Shown here: positions 48,401-58,325 of the stretch, piece by piece
Position numbering within the stretch: the first letter of the stretch is position 1
Layout of the letters: every line of letters starts with the position of its first letter
From: Piper betle
Taxonomy: Eukaryota > Streptophyta > Magnoliopsida > Piperales > Piperaceae
Length of the DNA stretch: 64,000 bases
Assembly (NCBI GenBank): GCA_033002965.1
Contig: JAURVB010011062.1
Span: forward strand, 1-64,000
Direction: 5' to 3'
Made by a program: the position numbers and the translations under genes
The notes under the pieces: generated by a model
Seen by the model: the letters and a program-made list of their open reading frames with translations, nothing else
Database searches by the model: none
What the model was told of the DNA's origin: nothing

Positions 48401-49110
48401 TGTGCACAAGCCTAATCTTACATTACCTAGATCTGAAGTAAAGGAGGGGTGACACCTATCAAAATGTTTTCATGCCTCACTCTGTGTAGGGACCGCTAGA
48501 TTCTTTGCATGCCAAGACATGTGTTCAATGGTCTTTCATGACATAAATAATTTTCATAATCTTGGAATAATAGGAAAATATCACAAAACTTAGTTGCGAC
48601 GACTTTCTTTCGATGATCAACTTCCTTTGCTGCTTGATATCTTAGGGCCTTGAAGTGTAGACACTTTTGTTAGGGAGTAGTCTCCTTATAAAACAACATG
48701 CACTCATTGGGACATACATGTGTTTTTTTTGCTCTCATTAATAGCTTCTTCTTCAATTTCTTTGAGTCATAAAAAGAACCCGACAACTTATTATCTCTTG
48801 GCAAAATATTTTTCATAAAAGAAACAAACTCATCAAATGTTACTTGGGCAACATGATAACTCGTTTTTATACTTAATAACTTTGTAATTGTATATAGAAG
48901 AGATGCATAATTACAACCCGAATACAATTCTTGATCTTTTTGATGAATGAGATCATAAAATGTTTGTGCCTCTAGCTTAGGTTATTCATCGATGGAGTCA
49001 TGGTGGTGTGCATTTTAATAAAGAGCCTCAAAATGTGGACCAACAATATCATATACCACCTCCCTAAAACCTAAATTATTCTGATCAATTACACTTGAAC
49101 TTGGGCTTCT
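45490..49110 (-). pseudogene. CACTA TPase (Transposase_21-type) relic, interrupted
   Basis: The catalytic transposase of the element. Minus-strand landmarks in order: REVVYDIVGPHFEALY (49060), ELYSGCNYASLLYTI, FDEFVSFMKNILPRDN, SFYDSKKLKKK, HVCPNECMLFYKE (48680), VLRYFPIIPRL, LFMS and MSWHAKN (about 48500), HPSFTSDLGNVRLG, NPFGYLAKSYSLW followed by a stop (48350), VIIIVYNLPLYMCM, GVKTWDVLLRQNFYMRAT (about 48170), MIFRLMKFYLDG, and HNIDVMHVKKIL (47750). After a nested insertion come PSNISNCVDNDYNFDG and LKSHDCHF (45790). Several stop codons (near 49000, 48325, 47785 and 47745) disable it. Assignment comes from recalled family motifs and element context. Confidence 0.85.
45842..47568 (-). mobile_element. 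LTR-like insertion inside the CACTA transposase gene, 1727 bp
   Basis: Starts TGTTGC and ends GTATCA, flanked by perfect 6-bp repeats TTAGGT (45836-45841, 47569-47574). Conceptually removing it with one TTAGGT rejoins LNLPNG and PSNISNC of the transposase in one frame (still with a stop), so the boundaries are exact. On the minus strand a TATA box (GCTATAAATAC, about 46895) suggests an LTR promoter. The motif ATCGTTCCCACAAGG near the left end recalls one often seen in plant retrotransposons and is shared with 27185-28379. No protein is encoded. Solo LTR is the preferred reading; a non-autonomous DNA element cannot be excluded. Confidence 0.7.
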
Positions 49111-49917
49111 ATACTCATGATTCCCAGATACAAACACTGAACTCTCACCAAGAAATTTCCATATATAATATGTTGGCATAAATCCATGATAATATTAATG
49201 TTGTTTGACATCATCTCATTCCATATTCCATTAATTGGTACATCCATTGCCCATGTAAAGAATTTCCAAATTATGAACAATTCTTCGACATGAGAATGCA
49301 AAATTAAGAAAAATCTCGACTACTTATAATCTGGATTGAAAATTCTTCATCCTAACCATATTTTATATATCCAATCAAACTCATTTATATTCATTATCAC
49401 ATACACTTTACATTGAAAATAAGTTAATTCAGATGTGATCTATAATACAATAACATACATCAGGGTCTGTATGTTCATATAATGCATGTAATACATAAAA
49501 ATTTTTGTTTTACACGATTGTGTAATAAAACTATGACAAATTAAAATTTTATTATGAAATCACATTAATCAACACAACTCAAAACTAGTCGAGTTAAGAA
49601 AAACACTAAGTAATATACTTCATCTTATAGAATCATAGTGCTTGACCGTAGTCCGAACTAATTGAGTATGAAAAAGCACTAAGTTGAATAATATAGCTTA
49701 TAGAATTAAATTTTAACTTAAAAATTATGAAAATTAAAATCTCTAGTTAAAGTAGAGTGTCATCATATTAATTCAATTTTTACTTTACACATCTATTTTC
49801 AATCATCATAAAATAATAATTAAATTTAATTATTAATTTTGATCATGAGTTTAAAGAAATACAATAAAATTATTCCAATAATATTATCATAATCATTGTT
49901 TTAAACCTTATATATGA

Positions 49918-50275
49918 ACAACAATAAAAAATTAACATTCAATTACAATTATAATAAAATTTCAAACATGATCAAAATAATTAGTTTTTAAAAATTCTAA
50001 CTACCATAATTTAAAAATATGTCCAAAATAGGAATCATCATCACAAAATAAATCCTAATTTTAAAAATTTGTCTTAACAATAAACAGTAAACATTCAACA
50101 ACAATTATAATAAAATTTTAAACATAATCAAATTAATTAGGTTAAAAAAATTCTCACCTACCCTACTTCCAAAATATATCCAAAATAACAATCATAATTA
50201 CCAAATAAACCATAGTTTCAAAATTTTGTTATAACAATAAACAATAAACAATAAACATTTAACAACAATTAAGAA
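49918..50275. repeat. AT-rich tandem repeats in the CACTA 5' region
   Basis: Units with AACATTCAACAACAATTATA and the AATTAATTAG block recur at about 49934, 50090 and (partial) 50254, a period near 160 bases. Confidence 0.7.
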
Positions 50276-50799
50276 ACGATCAATAATTTCAATCAACATT
50301 AACATATGTATCAAAAAATATAAAAAATTAACGAACTAGAAAATTATACATTAAGCGTGTGTAACCATGATGATGATGATGAATATGGCTGGCGGTGATC
50401 GGCAGCCGGAAACTATGGCGAGAAGCTGTGTAAGCAACCGACGATGACTCTTCTAGGGTTATAAATTTACAACCAATTTTTGACCGCAACCACAATCACA
50501 AATTCATTTTCAAATTATAAAGCTTTGAAATTCTACTTAGCCACTGATATGCGGCCATAAATTGCGGTCACAAATATTTTTTGACCATCATTAGCAACTG
50601 CAAAGCACAATTATAAAGTTTTGATCAATAAATTATTCACTAAACAGTTAGTAAACCATAGATATATTCAACTACAAGAGTTGTGGTCACAAGGCGGTCA
50701 TAAAATTTGCCCATTTCAACGCGGTCGCTAATTTGCCACCGCAATTAACGGTCATAAACATCTGGTCAATGATGAGCGATATTCTTCTAGTATATAGTG

Positions 50800-51494
50800 C
50801 TTAGAGGTTTTTAGAATCAAAGAAAAAGCTTCGATAATAATGTTAATTATTTTTGCTAAAGGAAGTTACACACCCACACACTCATATTTTAATTTCACAC
50901 CTAGCTGCAACAACAGGAAGATGCCCTCAACCAACGGTGAGAAACAAATGAACCAATTAGGAAGCGGGAATTAACCAACATGGTCAGAAATGTCTCCCGA
51001 ATCAGGTAGTAGCTCGGCCAAAACAAGAGAACTGTGAAGAGAGATCAGACACCGAGAATTTAGGTGAACCTTGGGCACGGTCAACGTTACCCTGACCCCT
51101 GACCACCACGTGATTCCGTCCCCCCGTGAAAGACGAGAGTCGGGAGACCACCCACACCTTCGTCGTTTTCAAAATCCTTTCAAAATCTTTTTGCATCTCC
51201 AATTTCACTCCACTTTAAATGAAAAAAATATTATAATTAAGCAGTGGTTTGATATTTTATTCAACTTTAATGGTAAGTTAGGTAAAATTAATAATTCAAT
51301 AGTACTTCTCTGTGGGGAATTTTTTCGGGTCGGTCGGTAAAATAGTCAAAACCAACCTTATTTTTTTAAATAATTACCACCGGTAGTGGTTGTTAGGCTG
51401 TGACTGAGAGTGGCCTGATCAGGCCCACGACACTGCCGTGGATGAGATCGGTGGGGTGACACCCATTTGGATCCTACGACGGGCCGATTGGCCA
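50800..51494. other. Intergenic DNA with a small GC-rich patch
   Basis: 51040-51160 is GC-richer (CCTGACCACCACGTGATTCC, containing CACGTG), but neither strand gives a recognisable protein. Possibly a promoter fragment; nothing firmer can be said. Confidence 0.35.
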
Positions 51495-51502
51495 CATGTC
51501 TT

Positions 51503-52343
51503 TAGAGTTGCTGGAATCGGCCGATTCGAATCGGATCGGTAGCGTGCTGATCCGATTTTCGGGCTGAATCGGTCGGCCCCGAATCGGAGCCCAACTCGGC
51601 CGATTTACCACGATTCCGACCGGGTTGACTCCGATTCGGAATCAGGGTGAATCGGAAAGAATCGGTTTTTTGGGTAAATTATTAAAATACCTTAAGTATG
51701 ATATTTATTAAATTATTTAAATATGGGTAAAATTAAAATTTTGATTTTAAAAACCTAACGTTAGCCCGCTCTCCCCACTCTGCCGGCGCTCGTCCGCCCT
51801 CCGCGGCTGCGTTTCCGCCCTCCGCCGTGCGTCCCCGACTCTGGGCTCGCCTCCGACGTGTGGCCGGACCGATTCGGCCCTGTGAACACATGAATCGCCG
51901 ACCGGACTGGCCCTCCGACCGGGTTGCCGACATCGCCTCCGCCCTCGCGACTGGGCCTCCAATGTGTGGCCGGCCGACAGTCAGTGGCCGCGAGACTCGC
52001 CGCCGACCGGGCCGCCGGCGGAGGGTGGCATTCTCGTAATTAAAAGTTGACTCGAGTCTAACTCGAGTCAAAAATAATAATTAATTTTAAATAATTTAAA
52101 AAAAACTTAAAAAATATTTAAAAATATCATAAACTATAATACACAGAATAATATCAAAATAACATCAATACCCAATTTTAATATATTTATATTATGAATT
52201 GTAAAATTATTATATATGACCAATTAAACTAATTTGCACCGATTTAATTGAACCGATTCGTATCCGATTTAGACTGATTCCGATTCCGATTCCGACTCTC
52301 TCAAAAACCGATTCCGATTTCGATTCTGATTTATGCAACTATG
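51503..52343. mobile_element. Non-autonomous hAT-type element, copy 2
   Basis: Same family and orientation as 17620-18661: GAATCGGCCGATTCG at the left, CGATTCCGATTCCGA-type runs and a GCAACTATG end at the right. It is flanked by CATGTCTT (51495-51502) and CATGTCTC (52344-52351), an 8-bp duplication with one change. The 841-bp body shares the ATTCTCGTAATTAAAAGTTG and GACTCGAG..CGAGTCAAAAATAATAA segments and the AATAATATCAAAATAACATC segment with copy 1. The CCG-rich core is shorter. Confidence 0.85.
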
Positions 52344-52398
52344 CATGTCTCCCATGTTCTCAGCTGTCTTCCATCATTGCCGATCGTTCACTGTCGAC

Positions 52399-52399
<1 letters not shown>

Positions 52400-52461
<62 letters not shown>
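52400..52461. repeat. (TA)n, left flank of element 4
   Basis: About 31 TA units directly abutting the element at 52462. Confidence 0.95.
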
Positions 52462-52463
<2 letters not shown>

Positions 52464-53092
52464 AAAAAGTTTTCCTGTACTCCAGCATAGCCATCTTGGC
52501 TGTGCTGGAGTTTGATCTTGGCCGTTGGATTAGCATCCAACGGCCAAGATCAAAAAATAAAAAGGCCCCCAACGCCGCTGCAGCAACGACGGCGGAGGGG
52601 GCGGGAAGGGTGCCCGGCCATGGCGACGGCCAGGGGGGGAGGGGCGGCGGCGGCGATAGGGGACGGGGCGCAGCGCGGCGGGGTGGCGGGCGGGGGCCGA
52701 GGGGGGCGCAGCGGGGTGGCAGGCGGGGGCTGAGGGGGGAGCGCGGCGGGGTGGCGGAGGGGGCCGAGGGGGGCGCGGCAGGGGTGGCGGCGGGGGCCGA
52801 GGGGGGCGCGGCTGGGTGGCGGGCGAGGGACCGAGGGGTGGCGCGGCGGGGTCGCGCGGCCGGGGCCAAGGTGGTGGTGTCGGCGGCGGCGGCGGGCCGG
52901 CAGGGGAAGATGCGGGGCGGCTAGATCCGCCGCCCCGTCGCCGTGAGGGTTTCGTCGCCACCCCCGGCGGGGCGGCGACGGGCGGGGCAGGGCGAAAGTG
53001 GGGGCATGTTTCAGCCGTTGGATTTGATCCAACGGCTGAAACACTGCAGCACAACCATCTTGGTTGTGCTGCAGTACAGCCTCCTCCTCCTC
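52462..53092. mobile_element. (TA)n-flanked inverted-repeat element 4, 631 bp
   Basis: Left arm: CCTGTACTCCAGCATAGCC, then TCTTGGCTGTGCTGGAG, then the palindrome GGCCGTTGGAT..ATCCAACGGCC. The complement of the right arm: GCTGTACTGCAGCACAACC, AAGATGGTTGTGCTGCAG, CAGCCGTTGGAT..ATCCAACGGCTG. (TA)n abuts both sides (52400-52461, 53093-53114). The core is G-rich, with GGGGGCGCGGC-type repeats. Overlapping open frames on both strands are compositional. Same architecture as the elements at 30469 and 35665. Confidence 0.85.
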
Positions 53093-53114
53093 ATATATAT
53101 ATATATATATATAT
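53093..53114. repeat. (TA)n, right flank of element 4
   Basis: TA run directly abutting the right arm. Confidence 0.9.
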
Positions 53115-53251
53115 GACAAGGCCAATTTGGGCTACTTTATCTGCTTAAATCAAATTTCCTTCAAATTCAAGTGAGCAAATGTTATTAATATTTATCATAT
53201 AAAAAGTGGCAATTCAATATTGTGAAGTTTAAATAAATAATTGTTAAATTA

Positions 53252-53488
53252 TATACACACAAAAATGATAGGGTGTGAACTCATCTTAATTTGTGAACTT
53301 GTGCACTTGGATCATTATCGTTAATTTTTTCATCTAATAGATCACAGTTATTAGTATTTTAGGAATTGTCGATAACCACCCATTCGTAACTACAAAATAT
53401 GAACTGTTAAACAGAAACTAAATGTTTATGATGCGTTTTGCAAAATTCACATTTAAAAAATATTTACACTCTATCATTTATGTGTATA
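53252..53488. mobile_element. MITE-like foldback, 237 bp
   Basis: Left end TATACACACAAAAATGATAG, then GGTGTGAAC. The complement of the right end: TATACACATAAATGATAGAG, then TGTAAAT. The right edge again runs into (TA)n. No open frame. A loosely related AT-rich block (TTTTTCATCTAGTGGTTCAC) occurs at about 63130. Confidence 0.65.
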
Positions 53489-55777
53489 TATATATATATA
53501 TATTTAATATTTATTATCATATATTTACGACATGAAAGTGCATATATTGTTGGGATTTGTTGTCTTCACATTAGAGTATTTTATCGTTTAGGAGAATATC
53601 CTGATCAATCTCTTCATTTTCTGCAAATTAAATATCTATCATTCCTTCTAGCTTAGCTTGACTCTCAATTTCACATTTATCCTTTACTAGTATGACATGA
53701 ATTTTCATATTCCACATGGCAAAGCCTTTCTTATTAAATTTAGAAATTTCAAACTTTATCTTTTTAGACATTTCATCAAACACCATATAGAGAAAAATAA
53801 CCACAATTTGAAAGTGGTTACAACTTGGCAACCAAACTTTGATACCACTTATTAAGATTTATCATAAATAAAATTTAAAAATCGGCGACAACAAATATAG
53901 AATAACAAACAAATCAGCAGATCACGAAAAACACAAAACTAAAAAAATAAATGAAACATTAAATTTTACATGAAAACCCCCAAAATTACTAAGAAAATTT
54001 ATATAAGCAACCAACCAAACTTGATTATGATTATTCAACAATTATAATCCTTTTTGTCCAAGTACGGAACCGTCCAAAAGTTTCTGAGTAAAAGGACTTC
54101 AACTTCCGAAAGTTTAAATTTTCTCCCGTGCATGTGAGGTGGCAACCCAACGTATATACGTTAGAATAGGAAAGGTTGCTCTAAAGCTCTCTAGGATCTA
54201 ATAAAAATTATATCATAGTTTAACACAGTGGTTGCTGCAAGCTGGATTGACATGATGTAATTGACATTGTAATTGTGTGATGCATTTTAAATTGGAAGTT
54301 TTTAAAACTAAAATCAATAATTTTGTCTGGTTTTGTAACTTAATTTCATCAGCTTGGACCCCACATGGCAGGACAACCCGGGTCATGCCTATATTATCCC
54401 CTGCAAACATGTACAGAAGTGCATTATTTTCTAATTGACATATCGCTCGAACACATTTGGCATCAAGCAGTATTTATAATCTAATTACTTACCGTAAAAT
54501 TAATTTACCTTAAAAAATATGATCTAAAATCTAGTAGCTAAGGCACAAGTTTCTCTAACAAAATTCTGTAAAATAAACAGAAGCCTCATTGCTAAGCATG
54601 TATGTCAACCTTTCTCGTTTTAATTTGATGTGGCAGGCAATGTTCAGATAAGAGTCTTTTGTGGAGTTTGACTCTGAAAGCAATATGATGGAGTTAACTT
54701 AGGAAAATATTAAAATTGCAATCAGCCAGCTCATCTTAAGCATTGTGTGCATAAAAAAATTTAATGAGGTAACTAAACTTTTAGTTATTGCTATTTTCCC
54801 TTAGGTAATGTTTAATTAAAACAAATGAAATGTTTAATTGGAATAATCCAGCTTTCATCCAATTAGTTGTCTCCTATGTAAATATTTCGTACTTCTAATA
54901 ATTTGAGAAAGAGGAAGTAATTAAATTTTTTTGAAATGCGAGGGCTCGGCTACTTGGAGGAAAAACTTGATCATTCTCCAAACAAAATAGATTAAACCTA
55001 GACTTTTTTCCCCGAATGTACATTGAATATATATTACTTTTCTTGAGGTAAACCATTTCAAATTTGTCTTGATTTTACGTCTCTAATTTCATGCCAAACA
55101 TGACCCTAATGCATGAGCTAATTCGGATCGGATCGGGTTGGCTTGGACGGAGATCATTAGACCTCATAAGACTGTGACTTGAATAGTATCTTTTGTCCGT
55201 TCAAGAACGAAATATCATACTAAGATTGGTGTGTATCTAATTATGAATTTCATAGTTTACACAAGTGAGTTAGATCTTAGATGACGAAAATTAAGCTAGA
55301 ACAAAACTATAGGCAAGCTCATTAAAAGAAAGCTCAGATAAATTTGGGATTCGAATTTTACCCAGTTTAGAAACAGTTGACATAGTGAAGGTTTAGGGCC
55401 GATTTCGTGGTCACGAAATAAATGTAAAATCTAGAAAAAAATGTAAATATTCAACCTTAGTTTACATTTACTGTATTTAAGGGAAAAATTATCCAAATTC
55501 AAAGCATTCTCAGTGAAGAATGATTATAGCTTCCTCTAAAGTCCATCAAGGAAATATCTACCTTGACCATGATATCCCGTTGGCGTTCTCTGACGTAGGT
55601 TGACACGATGTCATCCTATAAGATTTGGCCTCATCGTATTCATCTTGAAAATGATCGGCGAGATCGCGCCGTTGTGCTGTAAACATGAGTGTAATATCTG
55701 GTAACCTATTACACATTTGTACTTAAATAAACGAGTCCAAAACAATTCAACTGAGAGAATATTCATTTAAAGTTACG
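53489..55777. other. AT-rich intergenic DNA
   Basis: No gene recognised. Short open frames (for example 53628-53831 on the minus strand) show no family features. Confidence 0.45.
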
Positions 55778-55868
55778 GGTGTTAATTGACGGAGTCGAAT
55801 CGAGTTCGACTCTGCTAAAATTTCACTCATTTATTTCGAGTTCAAGTAGAGCACGGAGAAGCTCAAGC

Positions 55869-55917
<49 letters not shown>

Positions 55918-56227
55918 CTTCTCTATAACTTGAGATAAAATTAATTAGTTTAATTTAATTAAATTCTATATCAAATAGTTTGCTTGAAAATAATATTATT
56001 ATATTATCATGTGAAACTTATTATAAAATTAATTTTTTTACATTTGATGTAAATGACTATATAAAAAATATATAAGCATTGTATCCAATATAAATTATTT
56101 AGCTTCGAGTCGATTCGAGTCAAATGGGGGCGTGCTTGTGCTCATTTAATTCAAATCAAACTTTAACTTGAACGAAATTAAATCAAACATCAAGTGAATT
56201 TGAGCTTGATCGAGGTAATAGCACCCA
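55778..56227. mobile_element. Possible TIR element with internal (TA)n
   Basis: Starts GGGTGTTAATTGACGG and ends, in complement, GGGTGCTATTACCTCG. Palindromic GTCGAATCGAGTTCGAC lies near the left end and TTCGAGTCGATTCGAGTC in the right half. (TA)n occupies 55870-55915. No target duplication was found, so the boundaries are tentative. Confidence 0.4.
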
Positions 56228-57380
56228 TATTTATAACTTTCCTCAAGTGTGATTTTTTTAAACTTTTTCTTCTTCAAAAGATCAAAAAAGAAAGAAATTT
56301 TTTGCGCATAAAAGACAATGCTTTTAAGAAATAATATTTTATAAAATATATTGGATATATATTATTATTTAAACATTATTATTTTTACAATTATACATTT
56401 TTACATTAAATTGAGAGAAGATTAATTAATTAAATTGCAAGCCAATCGAGTCAAACACCATTATAGCAAAATGTACATAGTATAAAAGAACTTGATGCAC
56501 CTCCGACCTAAATCACAAAAATATAAGGTTAAAGAGAAGCTCTTAAACTAGCTAAGTGAAATATTATTAATATTATATAAATTGTATGTTTTTTATTTTA
56601 CTTATAACTTTTTTAGACATTTTACTGGAAACTTGATACATTATCCCAGTGTAACTAATTAAATGGTATATATCGATTTAAAACTAGCTTATATTCATTA
56701 GAATTTGAAAGCGTCATACTTTGTTATTGGATAGCCTAAGTCTCGGGAAGAACACAATCCAAAGTGGAGCACTTTGTTCATTTTAATATTGCTTCGCATT
56801 TGCTACCATGCCCCAGGCCGGACCATCCCTTCCTTTTGACCCTTCCCCGCACACTTCCCCCAACTTCTCTGCAACTTTCTGCCACTCCTCCCCTCCCCGA
56901 GTACTGCTATTCAAGGTCACTTCAAAAGCTCCAAGGCAAGAAGAATTTTGATCCAATACATATAAGCATACATCAGCTTGCAGCTACCCTTTCCTTTATG
57001 CGTTCAATCTTGTGTTCCTCCCCTGCAGATTTCATATCCTTGATTATGAGCTACCCTGTTGCATGCTTTGATTGACATCAATGATCAGTTTATGAAGGGT
57101 GGCTGTTGGTTTCTCACATACCCAACAAATTACAGCACTCCTGGTTCTACAGATCATTACATCACAAATAATCTAGGGTTTTAGCTAGTCTGGCTTCTTC
57201 AACAACGTCGGAAGATTCATGTGAGAAGCAGCTAAAATCAGACGAACCAGCACTTGCTGCTTGCCATAGATCTAGCTGATCTAGCTGATTAGTTTCTTTG
57301 CTATCTCTTCTTGAAGTACCCAGGTGGCAGTTAAGAGTTAAGCAATTCAAATCATCGTCCATGGATTCGATTCTCACTGA
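56228..57380. other. Intergenic / upstream region of the AHL gene
   Basis: AT-rich up to about 56750, then CT-rich (56790-56930). The open frame at 56764-57075 looks like CT-rich leader or promoter DNA rather than a protein. It may hold distal control sequence of the AHL gene. Confidence 0.4.
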
Positions 57381-57387
57381 TATATAG
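57381..57387 (+). promoter_or_regulatory. Likely TATA box of the AHL gene
   Basis: TATATAG at 57381-57387 would place transcription start near 57412 and leave a 5' leader of roughly 55 bases before the ATG at 57466. Confidence 0.5.
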
Positions 57388-57465
57388 ATTTAGATATACA
57401 AAGGTTGAGAAAGGAGATCATAAAAACTGGCAGCAAGCAATTGGTGGGAGGGAGTAGGTGTATCC

Positions 57466-58325
57466 ATGGCCGGCTTCGAGCCTGGTCCAGGCTCTCTCTA
57501 CGCTCACCAGATCCACTACCGATCGGAGCTGCACCGGCAAGATCAGAGACAGTCCCCGCCGCAGCACCACCGAGACCACCACTCGCCGGAGATGGACTCC
57601 AACCAGGAGAATACTGACGTACACACCACCAGCACCGTCGGCGGCGGCGGGGCAGCATCATCCTTGGCAGCTGGCAGCCGCCCGAGAGGCCGGCCGGCGG
57701 GGAGCAAGAACAAGCCGAAGCCGCCCATCATCGTCACCCGGGACAGCCCCAACTCCCTCCGCTCCCACGTGCTGGAGGTCGCTGCCGGGGCCGACATTGC
57801 CAACTCCCTCGCCATCTACGCCAGGAAGCGCCGCCGGGGGTGTGCGTGCTCAGCGCGGGCGGCACGGTGGCCAACGTCACGCTCCGCCAGCCGGGGGCGC
57901 CGCCGGGGAGCATCGCGACTCTGCACGGCAGGTTCGAGATCTTGTCCCTCACCGGCACAGTGCTCCCGCCGCCGGCGCCGCCTGGCGCCGGAGGCCTGAC
58001 CATATTCCTCGCCGGCGGGCAGGGGCAGGTGCTCGGGGGCAGCGTCGTGGGGCAGCTGCCAGCGGCGGGACCGGTGGTGCTCATGGCCACCTCCTTCTCA
58101 AATGCGATGTTTGAGAGGTTGCCGCTCAAGGAGGACGACGGCGGTGTAGCTCAGGTTGGGTCTTCCGCTTCACAGTCTTCGGAGGTGAGCGGCGACGCAG
58201 TCGGATTTTCCGGAGACGGCGGCGGCGGCGTTTCTTTCTATAACTTGGGTGCAAACATGCCTACCTTTCCATTTTCTGGGGATGTATTTGGGTGGGCTAG
58301 TGCAACAGGAAGGCCACCCTTTTGA
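57466..58325 (+). CDS. AHL: AT-hook motif nuclear-localized (AHL) protein, single frameshift
   Basis: AHL proteins bind AT-rich DNA through an AT-hook and assemble through a PPC/DUF296 domain, acting in the nucleus as growth and development regulators. Start at 57466 gives [15 protein letters not shown]; a His/Gln-rich N-terminus leads to a type-I AT-hook ([14 protein letters not shown], residues 74-87). The PPC domain begins about residue 97 ([20 protein letters not shown]) and continues in another frame from 57840: [69 protein letters not shown]. The break is at the G-run 57836-57840: five Gs where the family sequence RRRGVCV needs six. With one more G the protein would be about 286 residues, intronless, normal for clade-A AHLs. 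It is a young pseudogene or a homopolymer sequencing error; the remainder looks fully maintained, which favours the latter. Confidence 0.9.

Larger units (their letters stand above)
42595..50799 (-). mobile_element. CACTA (En/Spm-type) DNA transposon, about 8.2 kb, decayed
   Basis: Reads on the minus strand. Its 5' end is exact: CACTATATACTAGAAGAATA starting at 50799. The other end near 42595 is eroded (ATACAAATTAGCAAAAAAAT then CGGCCCTCAGCGACC), alignable to the first but without a clean CACTA. Both subterminal regions (42617-42975 and 50470-50770) are packed with GCGACC/GGTCGC and GGTCA/TGACC units, the usual binding repeats of this superfamily. Inside are relics of both protein types, a Transposase_21-like TPase and a Transposase_24-like second protein, in the expected order. 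Multiple stops and a 1.7-kb nested insertion show that it is inactive. Confidence 0.88.

Noticed and set aside
52360..53148. Open frames up to 191 codons
   Set aside because: They run through (TA)n and the G-rich core of element 4; products are Tyr-Ile repeats and Pro-rich low-complexity sequence.
56764..57075. 103-codon open frame upstream of AHL
   Set aside because: CT-rich sequence without domain features; more likely promoter or leader DNA.
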